A stretch of 64,000 nt of DNA from Sphingomonas sp. AOB5 (GCF_029433115.1 NZ_JARNTV010000011.1:31189-95188); one strand, 5' to 3'; numbered from the stretch's first letter, positions 29,253 to 39,298 are shown. Notes: generated from the sequence alone by a model not told the origin. Made by a program: numbers and translations.

Positions 29253-30142
29253 AGGCTCCACTCCGGATACTTTGCCTGCCACTCGGGCGTCATGTGCGCG
29301 ATCCATGCCTCGCAGCTGCCCTTCGCCAGATCGCGGACGCGGCCGATATAGGCCTGGCGCTCGGCGACCGAGATGACGCCGCGAGCCTGAAGCAGGTTGA
29401 AGATGTGGCTGGCCTCGATCGCCTGTTCATAGGCGGCGATGGGAACGTTGTTCGCCAGGCAGTTCTCGCACTCGGCCACCGCCTTGCGGAAGCTGTCGAA
29501 CAGGGTCTCGGTGTCGGCGACCTCGAAATTATACTTCGACATCTGCTTCTCGTTTTCGAGAAACACGTCGCCATAGGTCACGCCTGCATCGTTGAAGGCA
29601 AGATCGTACACGCTGTCCTTGTTCTGGATGTACATCGCCAGACGTTCGAGGCCGTAGGTCAGTTCGCCCGAGACCGGCTTGCAATCGAAGCCGCCCATCT
29701 GCTGGAAATAGGTGAACTGGGTGACTTCCATCCCGTCGCACCACACTTCCCAGCCCAGCCCCCAGGCGCCAAGCGTGGGCGATTCCCAATCGTCCTCGAC
29801 GAAGCGGATGTCGTGGGTCTGCATGTCCACGCCGATCGCGGCGAGGCTGCCCAGATACAGTTCCTGCAAATTGGGCGGGCTGGGCTTCAGGATCACCTGA
29901 TACTGGTAATAATGCTGGAGCCGGTTCGGGTTCTCGCCATAGCGGCCGTCGGTCGGGCGGCGGCAGGGCTGGACGAAGGCGGCGTTCCACGGCTCGGGTC
30001 CGAGCGCGCGCAGCGTCGTCGCGGTGTGGAAGGTGCCCGCACCCATCCGCATGTCATAGGGCTGAAGGATCAGGCAGCCGCGATCGCTCCAGTAATCGTG
30101 GAGCTTGAGGATCATGCGCTGAAAGCTGAGTGGTTCGGACAA
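29249..30142 (-). CDS. glyQ: Glycine-tRNA ligase alpha subunit
   Basis: Catalytic alpha subunit, 297 residues from a TTG at 30142. That start gives [19 protein letters not shown], which lines up with the usual N-terminus of the family; the next ATG (30115) would remove this part and the frame further upstream is not conserved. Motifs include [43 protein letters not shown] and [21 protein letters not shown]. It overlaps glyS by 4 bp. The rare TTG start is worth confirming. Confidence 0.96.
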   Translation of the reverse strand: MSEPLSFQRMILKLHDYWSDRGCLILQPYDMRMGAGTFHTATTLRALGPEPWNAAFVQPCRRPTDGRYGENPNRLQHYYQYQVILKPSPPNLQELYLGSLAAIGVDMQTHDIRFVEDDWESPTLGAWGLGWEVWCDGMEVTQFTYFQQMGGFDCKPVSGELTYGLERLAMYIQNKDSVYDLAFNDAGVTYGDVFLENEKQMSKYNFEVADTETLFDSFRKAVAECENCLANNVPIAAYEQAIEASHIFNLLQARGVISVAERQAYIGRVRDLAKGSCEAWIAHMTPEWQAKYPEWSL

Positions 30143-30230
30143 TTTCGCTACCGGAACTTGGGAAGTTGGCCCGCTTTGGCGCAGAGGCCGATAGGGGTCA
30201 ATCGGGCGCGTTGACACCCGCAAAAGGTTA

Positions 30231-31310
30231 ATGCTTCCTCGACGCATGGGGAGAATCACTCGTCCGGGGGGTCGTAAGTGGAGCGTCGTGTGGGCGCTTG
30301 CCGGGCTGTTCCTGGTTTCCACCGCCGGCGTTGCGCAGGATGTGCCGGGCACATCGCCCCGCCTGCCTTATACCGCATACAGCAATGACGAGCGGCTGAC
30401 CGCCGCCGGAAAGCTGGTCCGCCCGGTATCGGAGGAGAAGCGCGACCTCGCCATCCGCGCCGAGATGGTGCGGATCGACCGGGCACAGAATTACGTGGTG
30501 CGGCCCGCCATCTGGAAGATCGCGGACGCGGACACGACCATCTATATCTTCGGCACCGTCCACAGCCTGCCGCCCGGCTTCCGCTGGCGCAATCCGGGGT
30601 TGGAGGCGGTGATCGTACGCGCGGATTCGCTGCTGCTCGAATCGACCGAAGAGGATGACGACCAGACGACCTTCCTCGAAGGGCTGCCGCAGGGCGATGC
30701 CGGGCTGCCGCCGCTGATCGAGCGGGTATCGGCGCGCCATCGCGGCAAGCTGGCGGCGCTGCAATCGCAATTGCCGCCCGAGACCGTGGCGACGATGGAC
30801 AAGATGCCGACCTGGATCGCGGCGATCGGGATCGGTTACATCCGCGACATGCTGATGGGCGACATCCCTGCCCAGGGCGCCGACGACTGGCTGGAAAAGC
30901 ATTTCACCGCCACAGGCCGCCCGGTCGAGGCGATCGAGAACAGCAAGTCGGTGATGGCCAACATCAACGCGATCCCCGAACGCGCGCAGCGGCTGATGCT
31001 GGAAGGCGCGCTGGCCGCGCCCGACCGGACGCATGACGAGCTGGACCGGCCGGCGCACGCATGGGCACGCGGCGATGTGGGGCCGAATTCGCCGCTGCGC
31101 ATCTTTCCCGAACAGCTCGATCCCTCGTCCGCGATGGCCGATCCGCTGCTGACCCAGCGCAACCTGGCCTGGGTCGACGATCTGGTCGCGCGACTGAAGA
31201 AGAAGCCGGGCGTGATCCTGTTCGCCGCGGGCGCCGGGCATTTCGTGGGGCCGGGATCGGTGATCGAACTGCTCGAAAAGCGGGGTGTGCGGGTCGAGCG
31301 GGTGCAGTAG
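30231..31310 (+). CDS. TraB/GumN family protein, copy 1
   Basis: 359 residues with a signal peptide or anchor near residues 17-36 ([20 protein letters not shown]). The family signatures are [18 protein letters not shown] near residue 102 and the C-terminal [25 protein letters not shown]. Paired conserved GTVH and GAGH motifs suggest a metal-dependent hydrolase-like site, but the family role is not established. An ATG at 30246 is an alternative start. The next gene is a second member of the family. Confidence 0.88.
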   Translation: MLPRRMGRITRPGGRKWSVVWALAGLFLVSTAGVAQDVPGTSPRLPYTAYSNDERLTAAGKLVRPVSEEKRDLAIRAEMVRIDRAQNYVVRPAIWKIADADTTIYIFGTVHSLPPGFRWRNPGLEAVIVRADSLLLESTEEDDDQTTFLEGLPQGDAGLPPLIERVSARHRGKLAALQSQLPPETVATMDKMPTWIAAIGIGYIRDMLMGDIPAQGADDWLEKHFTATGRPVEAIENSKSVMANINAIPERAQRLMLEGALAAPDRTHDELDRPAHAWARGDVGPNSPLRIFPEQLDPSSAMADPLLTQRNLAWVDDLVARLKKKPGVILFAAGAGHFVGPGSVIELLEKRGVRVERVQ

Positions 31311-31319
31311 GAAGCTCGC

Positions 31320-32198
31320 ATGCTCCGTCGATTGCTGCTTCTGCTGGCGCCGCTGGCGCTGCTTTCCTGCAATGCGCCCCAGCCTGCGCAGGATGCCGAT
31401 CCGGCGCTGTGGGTGATACGCGACCATGACACCACCATCTATCTGTTCGGCAGTGTGCATGCGCTGAAGCCCGGCACCGGCTGGTTCGACGACGAGGTGA
31501 AGACCGCGTTCGACCGCAGCGGCGAGCTGACGCTGGAACTGGTGCTGCCGCCCGAGGCCGAGATCGCGGCGATGCTGGAAGAGCTTGGCATGCTGGCCCC
31601 GGGCGACACGCTGGCACGGCATGTCCCGCCCGAACTTTATGCGCAGGTGCGCGCTGCGCTGGTCCGCGCGGGGCAGAAGCCCGACATGCTGGACGGGTAT
31701 GAGCCATGGCTGGCCGCGATCCAGCTCGCGGTGCTGCCGACGCGCAGCCAGGGCTATGACAGCGAAGACGGTGTCGAGGCGGTGTTGACCAAAGCCGCCA
31801 AGGCATCGGGCAAGCCGGTGACGGGGCTCGAGACCGCGCGCGAACAGTTCGGCATGTTCGACCGGCTGTCGCCCGCGGCGCAACAACTGTTGCTGTCGCA
31901 AGCGGTCGACGGATCGAACGAGATGGGCTTCACGGTCGCGCGGATCGTCGCAGCGTGGAGCAAGGGCGATACCGATACGCTGGCGAAGCTGATGAACGAC
32001 GAACTGACGCAATCGCCCGAACTGGCTCGCACGCTGCTGACCGCGCGCAACCAGCGCTGGGCGGCGCTGATCGCGGCGCGGATGGACCGGCCGGGCGTGG
32101 TGTTCGTCGCGGTCGGCGCGGGCCATCTGGCCGGGCCACAGGGATTGCAGATCGAACTGGCGCGGCACGGCTTCCGGGTGATGCGCGTCAACTATTGA
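31320..32198 (+). CDS. TraB/GumN family protein, copy 2 (lipoprotein)
   Basis: 292 residues beginning 9 bases after copy 1, with AGGAAG as ribosome site. A lipobox-like LALLSCNA puts a cysteine at about residue 17, so this copy is probably a lipoprotein while copy 1 is not. It keeps DTTIYLFGSVHALKPGTGWFDD near residue 36 and VVFVAVGAGHLAGPQGLQIEL at the end. The different membrane attachment of the two paralogs suggests they act in distinct places or as a pair. Confidence 0.88.
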   Translation: MLRRLLLLLAPLALLSCNAPQPAQDADPALWVIRDHDTTIYLFGSVHALKPGTGWFDDEVKTAFDRSGELTLELVLPPEAEIAAMLEELGMLAPGDTLARHVPPELYAQVRAALVRAGQKPDMLDGYEPWLAAIQLAVLPTRSQGYDSEDGVEAVLTKAAKASGKPVTGLETAREQFGMFDRLSPAAQQLLLSQAVDGSNEMGFTVARIVAAWSKGDTDTLAKLMNDELTQSPELARTLLTARNQRWAALIAARMDRPGVVFVAVGAGHLAGPQGLQIELARHGFRVMRVNY

Positions 32199-32326
32199 GC
32201 GGGAAGCCGCCGCGCTTGCCCTTCCCGCCCCTTTCCGCTATGCGCCCGCGCTTGCTTGGCAGGGTCATCCCTGGAGGCCTGTCCGGCAACGAGAACTGAA
32301 ACACTTAGCGCATTAGGAAACGACAC

Positions 32327-32938
32327 ATGAGCGATACGCTTACGCTGTCGGCCGAGACGCGCGACCGGGCTGGCAAGGGAGCCTCCCGGGCGCTGCGTCG
32401 TGAAGGCCGCGTCCCCGCCGTCATTTATGGCAACAAGAAGGATCCCGTTGGCATCTCCGTCAACGAGCGTGAACTCTACAAGCTGCTGATGACCGGCCAC
32501 TTCATGAATTCGGTCGTGATGATCAACGGCGAGCGCACGCTGCCGAAGGACGTCGCTTTCGACGTCGTCACCGATCGTCCGATCCATGTCGATTTCCTGC
32601 GCATCGGCGAGCATTCGACCGTGCACGTTAACGTGCCGATCATCTTCACCGACGAAGAAGAAGCCCCGGGCATCAAGCGCGGCGGCGTGCTCAACATCGT
32701 CCGCCACGAGCTGGAGCTGGTGTGCGACGCGGCTGAGATCCCCGACGACATCACTATCTCGCTGAAGGGCGTGGAAGTCGGCGATTCGATCCACATCTCG
32801 GCGGTGACCCTGCCCAAGGGTGTGAAGTCGGCGATCACCGACCGCGACTTCACCATCGCGACCGTTGTGGCTCCGTCGGCGCTCAAGTCGAGCGAAGGCG
32901 ATACCGCGACGACCGAAGCGGAGGGCGAAGGCGAGTAA
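32327..32938 (+). CDS. rplY: 50S ribosomal protein L25 (long, Ctc form)
   Basis: 203 residues: an N-terminal 5S rRNA-binding domain ([29 protein letters not shown]) and the C-terminal Ctc/TL5-type domain ([33 protein letters not shown]). The acidic tail [14 protein letters not shown] is typical of the alphaproteobacterial form. A strong terminator and a hairpin repeat separate it from pth, its usual partner. Confidence 0.97.
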   Translation: MSDTLTLSAETRDRAGKGASRALRREGRVPAVIYGNKKDPVGISVNERELYKLLMTGHFMNSVVMINGERTLPKDVAFDVVTDRPIHVDFLRIGEHSTVHVNVPIIFTDEEEAPGIKRGGVLNIVRHELELVCDAAEIPDDITISLKGVEVGDSIHISAVTLPKGVKSAITDRDFTIATVVAPSALKSSEGDTATTEAEGEGE

Positions 32939-32964
32939 TCGCCTCCCCGAACTTCACGGTTCAA

Positions 32965-33001
32965 AAAATCGCCTCCGCATCCTAGGTGCGGAGGCGATTT
33001 T
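32965..33001 (+). terminator. Terminator after rplY
   Basis: AAAATCGCCTCCGCA pairs exactly with TGCGGAGGCGATTTT, followed by more T residues. A strong intrinsic terminator. Confidence 0.9.
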
Positions 33002-33039
33002 TGTTTGATGTTCGTTCAGCTACGCTGAACCGGCGCCGG

Positions 33040-33101
33040 CCCGCTCCCCCACCCGGCCTCCCACAGAATATGCTGGATGGGAGGCCGGGTGGGGGAGCGG
33101 G
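33040..33101. repeat. 24-bp perfect inverted repeat before pth
   Basis: Arms 33040-33063 and 33078-33101 are perfect complements (CCCGCTCCCCCACCC... and its inverse) around a 14-base loop. It begins 39 bases after the rplY terminator and ends 26 bases before the pth start, so a pth transcript that starts upstream would carry a very stable 5-prime hairpin. Confidence 0.8.
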
Positions 33102-33127
33102 TCGGTGCCGCAATTCAAGGACGGCAG

Positions 33128-33700
33128 ATGCAGCTCTGGGTCGGCCTCGGGAATCCCGGGCCTCAATATGCGATGCACCGGCACAATGTCGGCTTCATGG
33201 TGCTCGACGCCATTGGCGAAGTGCATGATTTCACCGCGCCCAAGAAGCAGTTCCAAGGCTGGACCCAGGAAGGGCGGATCGGCAACCACAAGCTGATCCT
33301 GCTGAAGCCCGGCACCTTCATGAACGAAAGCGGCCGATCGATCCGCGCGGCAATGGATTTCTACAAGCTGACCCCGGCCGACGTGACCGTGTTCCATGAC
33401 GAACTGGATCTGGCGCCGTTCAAGGTGAAGGTGAAGCAGGGCGGCGGCACCGCGGGGCATAACGGCCTGCGCTCGACCGACCAGCATATCGGCCCGGACT
33501 TTCGCCGCGTGCGGCTGGGCATCGGCCATCCGGGGCACAAGGACCGGGTGACCGGATATGTGCTGGGCAATTACGCCAAGGCCGAGATCGAGGACCTGAG
33601 CGACATGCTGGGCGCCATCGCCGCCGAAGCGCCGTGGCTGGCCGATGGCGACGATACGCGGTTCATGAACGACGTGGCGCTGCGGCTGGCACGGGATTAG
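33128..33700 (+). CDS. pth: Peptidyl-tRNA hydrolase
   Basis: Recycles stalled peptidyl-tRNA. 190 residues from the ATG at 33128; an earlier ATG at 33077 is translated from the inverted repeat and is rejected. Motifs are LWVGLGNPGPQYAMHRHNVGF (catalytic His near residue 20), LLKPGTFMNESG, FHDELDL and GGGTAGHNGLRS. Its stop overlaps the end of the convergent next gene by a few bases. Confidence 0.97.
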   Translation: MQLWVGLGNPGPQYAMHRHNVGFMVLDAIGEVHDFTAPKKQFQGWTQEGRIGNHKLILLKPGTFMNESGRSIRAAMDFYKLTPADVTVFHDELDLAPFKVKVKQGGGTAGHNGLRSTDQHIGPDFRRVRLGIGHPGHKDRVTGYVLGNYAKAEIEDLSDMLGAIAAEAPWLADGDDTRFMNDVALRLARD

Positions 33701-34383
33701 GGGCGCGAATAGGCGCCATCGCGCGGCATCGTCAGTCCAGTGTTTCCCCGATCTACCCGGATCGACGCCGGATCGATCCGGCCGGTCGCCATGTCGCCGA
33801 TCATCCACAAGGACTGCCAGTCACCCCTTGGTTGGTAGAAGTCGCCGCACGCATCGGGGCGCGATATCGTGACCAGCACGATCCGCTGGCTGTCACGCGT
33901 CCAGCGCGCGCCGTTTGGCAACACCTGGTGGGGCGGCAGGCAGGGGTAGCGGCGGGTAGCGATACGCACCGCTGCATCGGGCAACGCGCGGCGCTCGACC
34001 GCCCGCTGGCCGACAATCTCGAACACCCGCAGCACGCTCATGGACGAGCCGACATAATGGTTCACGAAGAACCTGCGCGAATTGGGTGCCCAATGCACCG
34101 TGAAGGGCATTTCGTCGGTCAGAGTGGGAAAGCGCGTCAGCGTCCGGCCGCGGGCGTCCTGAAGCTCGACCACCGGCTGCTTCTGACGATAGGGACGCTG
34201 GACCACGGCAAAGCGGCGGTCCGGGGACCAGGCCTTGCCGGGGCATTCCACGACAAATTGATAGCTGCCCTCCGTCTGCTCGCCGCCCAGACGGCAATCG
34301 GTCTGAAAAGCGCCGATGACCTGAGCCTGTGCGGCCGGCACAGGTAATAGAAGCACGAAGGCGAGTAGGAGCAGCAGGCGCAT
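33697..34383 (-). CDS. Exported protein of unknown function
   Basis: 228 residues from the ATG at 34383 with a signal peptide (LLLLLAFVLLLPVPAAQAQ). Pairs such as KAWSPDRRFAVVQRP, VHWAPNSRRFFVNHYVG and RWTRDSQRIVLVTISR resemble blades of a beta-propeller (the repeated W-x-x-D/N-S/R-R pattern), so a small propeller-like fold is possible. Cysteines at CRLG, VECPG, RYPCLPP and DACGD are consistent with periplasmic disulfides. Confidence 0.65.
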   Translation of the reverse strand: MRLLLLLAFVLLLPVPAAQAQVIGAFQTDCRLGGEQTEGSYQFVVECPGKAWSPDRRFAVVQRPYRQKQPVVELQDARGRTLTRFPTLTDEMPFTVHWAPNSRRFFVNHYVGSSMSVLRVFEIVGQRAVERRALPDAAVRIATRRYPCLPPHQVLPNGARWTRDSQRIVLVTISRPDACGDFYQPRGDWQSLWMIGDMATGRIDPASIRVDRGNTGLTMPRDGAYSRP

Positions 34384-34443
34384 CACCACAACCTGCCACG
34401 CGCCGGCCGGAAATCAATCGGACGCCCCCGCTGCACAAAGAGA

Positions 34444-34473
34444 AAGGGCCCGGAGCTTGCGCCCCGGACCCTT
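34444..34473 (-). terminator. Terminator of the TP-linker lipoprotein gene
   Basis: AAGGGCCCGG and CCGGACCCTT pair with one G-U, and T residues follow on the minus strand. It lies 37 bases after the stop at 34510. Confidence 0.65.
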
Positions 34474-34509
34474 CCGCTGTCCGTCCCTTCCGGATGGAAG
34501 GGAGCGAAA

Positions 34510-35517
34510 TCAGTTCTTCTTGCCGACGATGCCGCCGACGACGCGGGTGTCGAAGCCACCCACCGAGCCCAGACCGGCAAAGGCGATGCCGATCTGCTCA
34601 CCCTGCGTGCCGTAGAAGCGGCCCTGGAAGGTGCCCGGGATCGGGCTGGTCGGGCCGAAGCTGCCGCTGAACGACTGTGCGCCGGTCGGGATCGCGCCGG
34701 TGCCGGTGAAGGTGCCGTAGGCGGTCTCGGTACCGCCGACCACGACGGTGGTGTTCAGCGTCGCGGTGACTTCGCCGGTGGCAAAGTTGACGGTAATCGT
34801 CACGGTGCCGCGCAGCGGCGCGAGCGTGCCGGTGCCGCCTGCGCCGACACGGACGATCTTGCCGCCGATGCGCGCGGAATAGGTCGCGGTGCCGGTGGTC
34901 GGCACGTCACCGGCCAGCGTGTAATAGCCGAACACCGACGTGGAGATGCGCGTCTGGCCGGTCAGGCTGTCGGCACGGATCCAGTTGGCATAGCTGACGC
35001 GCGACTGGTTCAGACCGGTATCGGTCGTCACCTTGTCCTTGATCGTGTTGTTCTGCAGCTCGAGCTGGCTGTACTTGCCCGGCGTTGCTGCCGTGACGTT
35101 GCGGAACACATATTCGATGACGCCGGTCGCCGGGGCAGTCAGCAGGTCGGCGGCAACGAAGCGGGTTTCCTCGGTATTCTCACGCACGACATGCGGCGCG
35201 GCAGTGGTGGTCGCCGCCGGATCGGCCTGCATGGTCATGCTGAGGCGGCTCGACAGGCCTTCGGTGCCGGTGGCGCCGAGCGTGACCGGGCCGACGGCGA
35301 GATCGCCGGTGAAGCTGGTGCTGGCGCTGACTGACGCGACTTCGAGCGGCGCGGTGACCGGGAAGTTCCCGTAGGAAACCGGAGTAGGCGTCGGCGTGGG
35401 CGTCGGGGTAGGCGAAGGAGTCGGGGTGGGCGTGTTGCCGCTGCTACCGCAGCCCGCGAGCGCCATCGACGCCATCGACAACGCGGCGGCACTCATCACA
35501 AACGAACGGCGAATCAT
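34510..35517 (-). CDS. Lipoprotein with Thr-Pro linker and beta-barrel domain (TbpB-like)
   Basis: 335 residues from the ATG at 35517. Lipobox SMALAGCGSS with Cys near residue 22, then a linker of repeated TP dipeptides. The remainder is Thr/Gly/Val-rich beta sequence with SGSFGPTSPIPGTFQGRFYGTQGEQIGIAFAG near the end, a pattern seen in transferrin-binding-protein-like surface lipoproteins (small C-lobe barrel). It may be carried to the cell surface; the ligand is unknown. Confidence 0.75.
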   Translation of the reverse strand: MIRRSFVMSAAALSMASMALAGCGSSGNTPTPTPSPTPTPTPTPTPVSYGNFPVTAPLEVASVSASTSFTGDLAVGPVTLGATGTEGLSSRLSMTMQADPAATTTAAPHVVRENTEETRFVAADLLTAPATGVIEYVFRNVTAATPGKYSQLELQNNTIKDKVTTDTGLNQSRVSYANWIRADSLTGQTRISTSVFGYYTLAGDVPTTGTATYSARIGGKIVRVGAGGTGTLAPLRGTVTITVNFATGEVTATLNTTVVVGGTETAYGTFTGTGAIPTGAQSFSGSFGPTSPIPGTFQGRFYGTQGEQIGIAFAGLGSVGGFDTRVVGGIVGKKN

Positions 35518-35691
35518 AAAACCCTGCTCCTTAGGAAACTCTGGCACTGGAAAGGCCTCCGGCTCCTGTACCTTGGATGAACGAGCCGCGTCGAGTCATG
35601 AAGAATGGGTGGAATCCCACGTTTCGGCACGCAGGATTCCCGTTTTACCGCATAACGCCCGAAGTCGCGCTACGCTCCGTCTTCGCGGCGA

Positions 35692-36255
35692 TCAGGCGTC
35701 CTTGTCCTTCAGCTTCGTACGAAGATCCTGGATGCGATACATGCGGGCGACCTTGTCCTTGCCCGCCAGCGGACCCTTGCCGAACTCCGCGACGAACTGG
35801 ACGCAGGCCAGCACGGTGGAGAAGCCGGCCGCGCTGCGTTCGTTGCCCGAAATCTCGCCATCGCCATTGGCATCCTTGCCCGCGGTGAAGCCCTTCACCG
35901 ATTCGGGATAGGCCCAGTCGAGATAGGGATCCATGCTCGCGGCGCTGAGCGCCGGTGCGGGTGGGGCCTCGACCGTGTCGGACCCGATGACCTTGGCCAG
36001 TTCCTCGCGATAATGATCGGTATAGAGCTTCACCGGACCGATGCCTGCGCGCGACAGGGCGCCTTCCTGCCAGCGCAGCGCGCTGAGGCAGGTGACGTTG
36101 CGGGCGATCTTGTCGTCACGCGCGCGATTGGCGGCCTTCTTCGCGGACGCAGCCCGCGCATCGGCTTCCGCTTTCGCGACTGCGGCCTGATCGGTGCAGG
36201 CCGCGGCGCCGAGCGCAAGCAGCAGGCCGGACGCGAGCACGATGGTCTTGTTCAT
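35692..36255 (-). CDS. Lipoprotein with one EF-hand-like loop
   Basis: 187 residues with a lipoprotein signal (LLLALGAAAC, Cys near residue 20). A charged Ala/Arg helix follows, and near residue 133 is DANGDGEISGNE, a calcium-binding EF-hand loop pattern. Two further cysteines (VTCLSAL, LACVQF). Function unknown. On the same strand as the TP-linker gene, 174 bases upstream of it. Confidence 0.7.
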   Translation of the reverse strand: MNKTIVLASGLLLALGAAACTDQAAVAKAEADARAASAKKAANRARDDKIARNVTCLSALRWQEGALSRAGIGPVKLYTDHYREELAKVIGSDTVEAPPAPALSAASMDPYLDWAYPESVKGFTAGKDANGDGEISGNERSAAGFSTVLACVQFVAEFGKGPLAGKDKVARMYRIQDLRTKLKDKDA

Positions 36256-36413
36256 GAAACCCTCCCCTCAATTATTGACGGCGACTTTGGCATGGCCCGC
36301 CAAAGTGTCAACGACGCGCTAACCCTTCCGCGCAACCGCAAAGCAAGTGATTGATTCTACTCTGTCATCGGGCTGGGGACCGTTCGCATGACCACCGAAG
36401 CAAAGCGCGGCGC

Positions 36414-37121
36414 ATGAGCGCCGAGATTTTCATCCGCCGCTGGCTGGGTCTCTTTGCGCTGCTTTCCGGTCTGGTGGTCTTCTCCCCCTTCCTGATCCAG
36501 ACGGTGGTCGGCAATTCCGGCTGTGGCGATACCAGCGGCGCCTGTACGAAGCTGGGCGGCGCGCTGGAACTGTACGGCAACTGGGTGGTGCTGGCGGTAG
36601 TGCTGATACCGCTGATCCTGGCGATCGCGGCGCGATCGCTGACCGTGGGCATGTTCGCCTTTGCCTTTCCCTTCGCGCTGATCATGATCGCCGGGGCGAT
36701 GCCGCTATTCTTCGCGCTCGACCATTTCCGCGATCCGGGTTTCTTCGATGAGTTGGTCGCGCTGCCCGCAGTGATGCCCCTGCTCTATCTGTTCGTGATG
36801 CTGGTGGCGCTGAGCGTGGCCGGCGACGAGGACGAAGGCGCGAGCGGTGCATGGAAAGTGCTGCTGGGCTTCGCGGCGCTGGCGGCGGCATTCGTAAATG
36901 CGCCGGACTGGCTGCTGGGACTGGAGATGATCCCATCGCTCGGCCATGCCGCAGCCCCGCTCTCCTTCTACATCGCCAAGGCGCATGGCGCGCTGGGGAT
37001 CGTCGAGGTGCTGCCGCAACTGACGACGCATGCGCTGCTGGCGCTGGTCCTGGGGACGGCAGGATTGATGTTCTCGCGCAGCCGTCATGTCGCACCGGCA
37101 CGTACGCGTTCCTTTGCCTAG
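36414..37121 (+). CDS. Multi-spanning membrane protein, unknown
   Basis: 235 residues from the ATG at 36414 (the frame continues upstream to 36351 but without hydrophobic or conserved residues). About six to seven membrane helices. A periplasmic loop has paired cysteines (GNSGCGDTSGACTKLGG) and could form a disulfide. No family recognised. Confidence 0.65.
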   Translation: MSAEIFIRRWLGLFALLSGLVVFSPFLIQTVVGNSGCGDTSGACTKLGGALELYGNWVVLAVVLIPLILAIAARSLTVGMFAFAFPFALIMIAGAMPLFFALDHFRDPGFFDELVALPAVMPLLYLFVMLVALSVAGDEDEGASGAWKVLLGFAALAAAFVNAPDWLLGLEMIPSLGHAAAPLSFYIAKAHGALGIVEVLPQLTTHALLALVLGTAGLMFSRSRHVAPARTRSFA

Positions 37122-37243
37122 TTGCTGCTTCGGCTGAGCCGAAGCAGGTGCGGGCCGGTGCCGCCTCAAACCGATCCTAGCAATCCGGGCGCGAAGCCTA
37201 TATCGGGCGCGCTTCTTCCGGAATTACGAACAGGCATTTTCCC

Positions 37244-38341
37244 ATGGGTTTCCGCTGCGGCATCGTCGGGCTTCCGAACGTCGGCAAGTCCACGCTCTTC
37301 AACGCGCTGACCGAGACCGCCGCGGCGCAGGCGGCGAACTATCCCTTCTGCACGATCGAGCCGAACGTGGGCAACGTCGCGGTGCCCGATGCGCGGCTGG
37401 ACACGCTGGCCAAGATCGCCGGTTCGCAGAAGATCATCGCGACCCAGCTGGGTTTCGTCGACATCGCCGGCCTGGTGCGCGGCGCGAGCAAGGGCGAAGG
37501 TCTGGGCAACCAGTTCCTCGGCAATATCCGCGAGGTGGACGCGATCGTCCATGTCCTGCGCTGTTTCGAGAATGACGACATCCAGCATGTCGACAACAAG
37601 GTGGACCCGATCGCCGACGCCGAGACGGTCGAGACCGAGCTGATGCTCGCCGATCTCGAAAGCCTCGAGAAGCGCGTGCCCAACCTGATCAAGAAGGGCC
37701 AGCAGGGCGACAAGGAGTCCAAGATCGGCGCGAGCGTGCTCGGGCAGGCACTGGAACTGCTGCGCGACGGCAAGCCCGCGCGGCTGACCGAGCCGAAGGA
37801 CGACGAGGAAGCCCGCGTGTTCGCGCAGGCGCAGCTGCTGACCGGCAAGCCCGTCCTCTATGTCTGCAACGTCAACGAGGAAGACGCGGCCAACGGCAAC
37901 GAACTGTCGGCCAAGGTCTTCGCCAAGGCAAAGGCCGAGGGTGCCGAAGCGGTGGTCGTTTCCGCCGCGATCGAGGCCGATATCGCGACCATGCCGATGG
38001 AGGAACGCGGCGAATTCCTGGCGGAACTGGGCCTCGAGGAAACCGGCTTGGCCCGCGTGATCCGCGCCGGATACAAGCTGCTGCACCTGCTGACCTTCTT
38101 CACCGTCGGCCCCAAGGAAGCCCGCGCCTGGACCGTGCATCAGGGCGCCACCGCCCCCAATGCCGCGGGCGAGATCCACAGCGATTTCGAGAAGGGCTTC
38201 ATCCGCGCAGAGACCATCGCGTACGACGATTTCGTCGCGCTGGGCGGGGAAGCGAAAGCTCGTGAAGCCGGAAAGCTGCGCGCCGAGGGCAAGGCCTATG
38301 TCGTGCATGACGGCGACGTGATGCACTTCCTGCACAGCTGA
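37244..38341 (+). CDS. ychF: Redox-regulated ATPase YchF (OLA1 family)
   Basis: 365 residues, standard length. G1 motif GLPNVGKSTLFNALT near residue 8, G3 region GFVDIAGLVRGASKGEGLGNQFL near 68, and a C-terminal TGS domain (LLTFFTVGPKEARAWTVHQGATAP, then the GFIRAET and YVVHDGDVMHFL strands). It prefers ATP over GTP and binds ribosomes in known members. Confidence 0.98.
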   Translation: MGFRCGIVGLPNVGKSTLFNALTETAAAQAANYPFCTIEPNVGNVAVPDARLDTLAKIAGSQKIIATQLGFVDIAGLVRGASKGEGLGNQFLGNIREVDAIVHVLRCFENDDIQHVDNKVDPIADAETVETELMLADLESLEKRVPNLIKKGQQGDKESKIGASVLGQALELLRDGKPARLTEPKDDEEARVFAQAQLLTGKPVLYVCNVNEEDAANGNELSAKVFAKAKAEGAEAVVVSAAIEADIATMPMEERGEFLAELGLEETGLARVIRAGYKLLHLLTFFTVGPKEARAWTVHQGATAPNAAGEIHSDFEKGFIRAETIAYDDFVALGGEAKAREAGKLRAEGKAYVVHDGDVMHFLHS

Positions 38342-38453
38342 TTTGTGCATTTTTAGAAACTGAACGATGCCAATGTTTCTATATATTCACCAATAAGCCT
38401 GATGCACATTCCTCCCATCGAAGCGACGCGCTTCGGCAAGAGGGAGACACATC

Positions 38454-39281
38454 ATGGCGACGATCACCACGCAGGACGGCACCGAAATCTTCTACAAGGA
38501 CTGGGGTCCGCGCGACGCCCAGGTCATCATGTTCCATCACGGCTGGCCGCTGAGCTCGGACGACTGGGACGCGCAGATGATGTTCTTCCTGTCGAAGGGC
38601 TTCCGCGTCGTTGCCCATGACCGCCGCGGCCATGGCCGTTCGTCGCAGTCCGCCACCGGGCACGACATGGACACCTATGTCGCCGACGTGATCGCGCTGA
38701 CCGATGCGCTGGACCTGAAGGATGCCATCCATGTCGGCCACTCGACCGGCGGCGGCGAAGTTGCCCGCTATGTCGCCCGCGCCAAGCCGGGCCGCGTCGC
38801 CAAGGCCGTTCTGGTCAGCGCAGTCGCGCCGATCATGGTGGTCACGCCGACCAACCCGAACGGCGTGCCGATGTCGGTGTTCGACATGGTCCGCGAGCAA
38901 ACCGCGACCAACCGCTCCCAATTCTATTACGACTTCACCCTGCCCTTCTTCGGCTACAATCGCGAGGGCGCCGAAGTGAAGGAAGCCGTCCGCCTGAACT
39001 GGTGGCGGCAGGGCATGATGGGCAGCGCGCTGGCGCATACGCTGGGCGTGAAGGCCTTTTCCGAGACCGACTTCACCGAAGACCTTAAGGCGATCGCGGT
39101 ACCGACTCTGGTGATGCACGGCGAGGACGATCAAGTGGTGCCGTTCCCCACCACCGGCAAGCTGTCTGCGGAGATCGTGAAAGGTGCCAAGCTGATCTCC
39201 TATCCGGGCCTGCCGCACGGCATGCCGGTGACGCATTCCGACCGGATCAACGCCGATCTGCTAGCGTTCATCCAGAGCTGA
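38454..39281 (+). CDS. Alpha/beta hydrolase, non-heme chloroperoxidase type
   Basis: 275 residues without signal peptide. HHGWPLSSDDWDAQ near residue 28, DRRGHGRSSQ near 58, nucleophile elbow GHSTGGGEVARY near 97, acid in VMHGEDDQVVPF and histidine in LPHGMPVTH. This is the typical cofactor-free haloperoxidase or esterase set. It has its own promoter region and a strong terminator, so it is monocistronic. Confidence 0.92.
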   Translation: MATITTQDGTEIFYKDWGPRDAQVIMFHHGWPLSSDDWDAQMMFFLSKGFRVVAHDRRGHGRSSQSATGHDMDTYVADVIALTDALDLKDAIHVGHSTGGGEVARYVARAKPGRVAKAVLVSAVAPIMVVTPTNPNGVPMSVFDMVREQTATNRSQFYYDFTLPFFGYNREGAEVKEAVRLNWWRQGMMGSALAHTLGVKAFSETDFTEDLKAIAVPTLVMHGEDDQVVPFPTTGKLSAEIVKGAKLISYPGLPHGMPVTHSDRINADLLAFIQS

Positions 39282-39298
39282 ACGGCCTCTGGTCCAAC

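Noticed and set aside
30228..32168. Long minus-strand open frame opposite the GumN/TraB pair
   Set aside because: Low-complexity Arg/Gln/His composition and no conserved motif; the plus-strand pair has signal peptides and family motifs.
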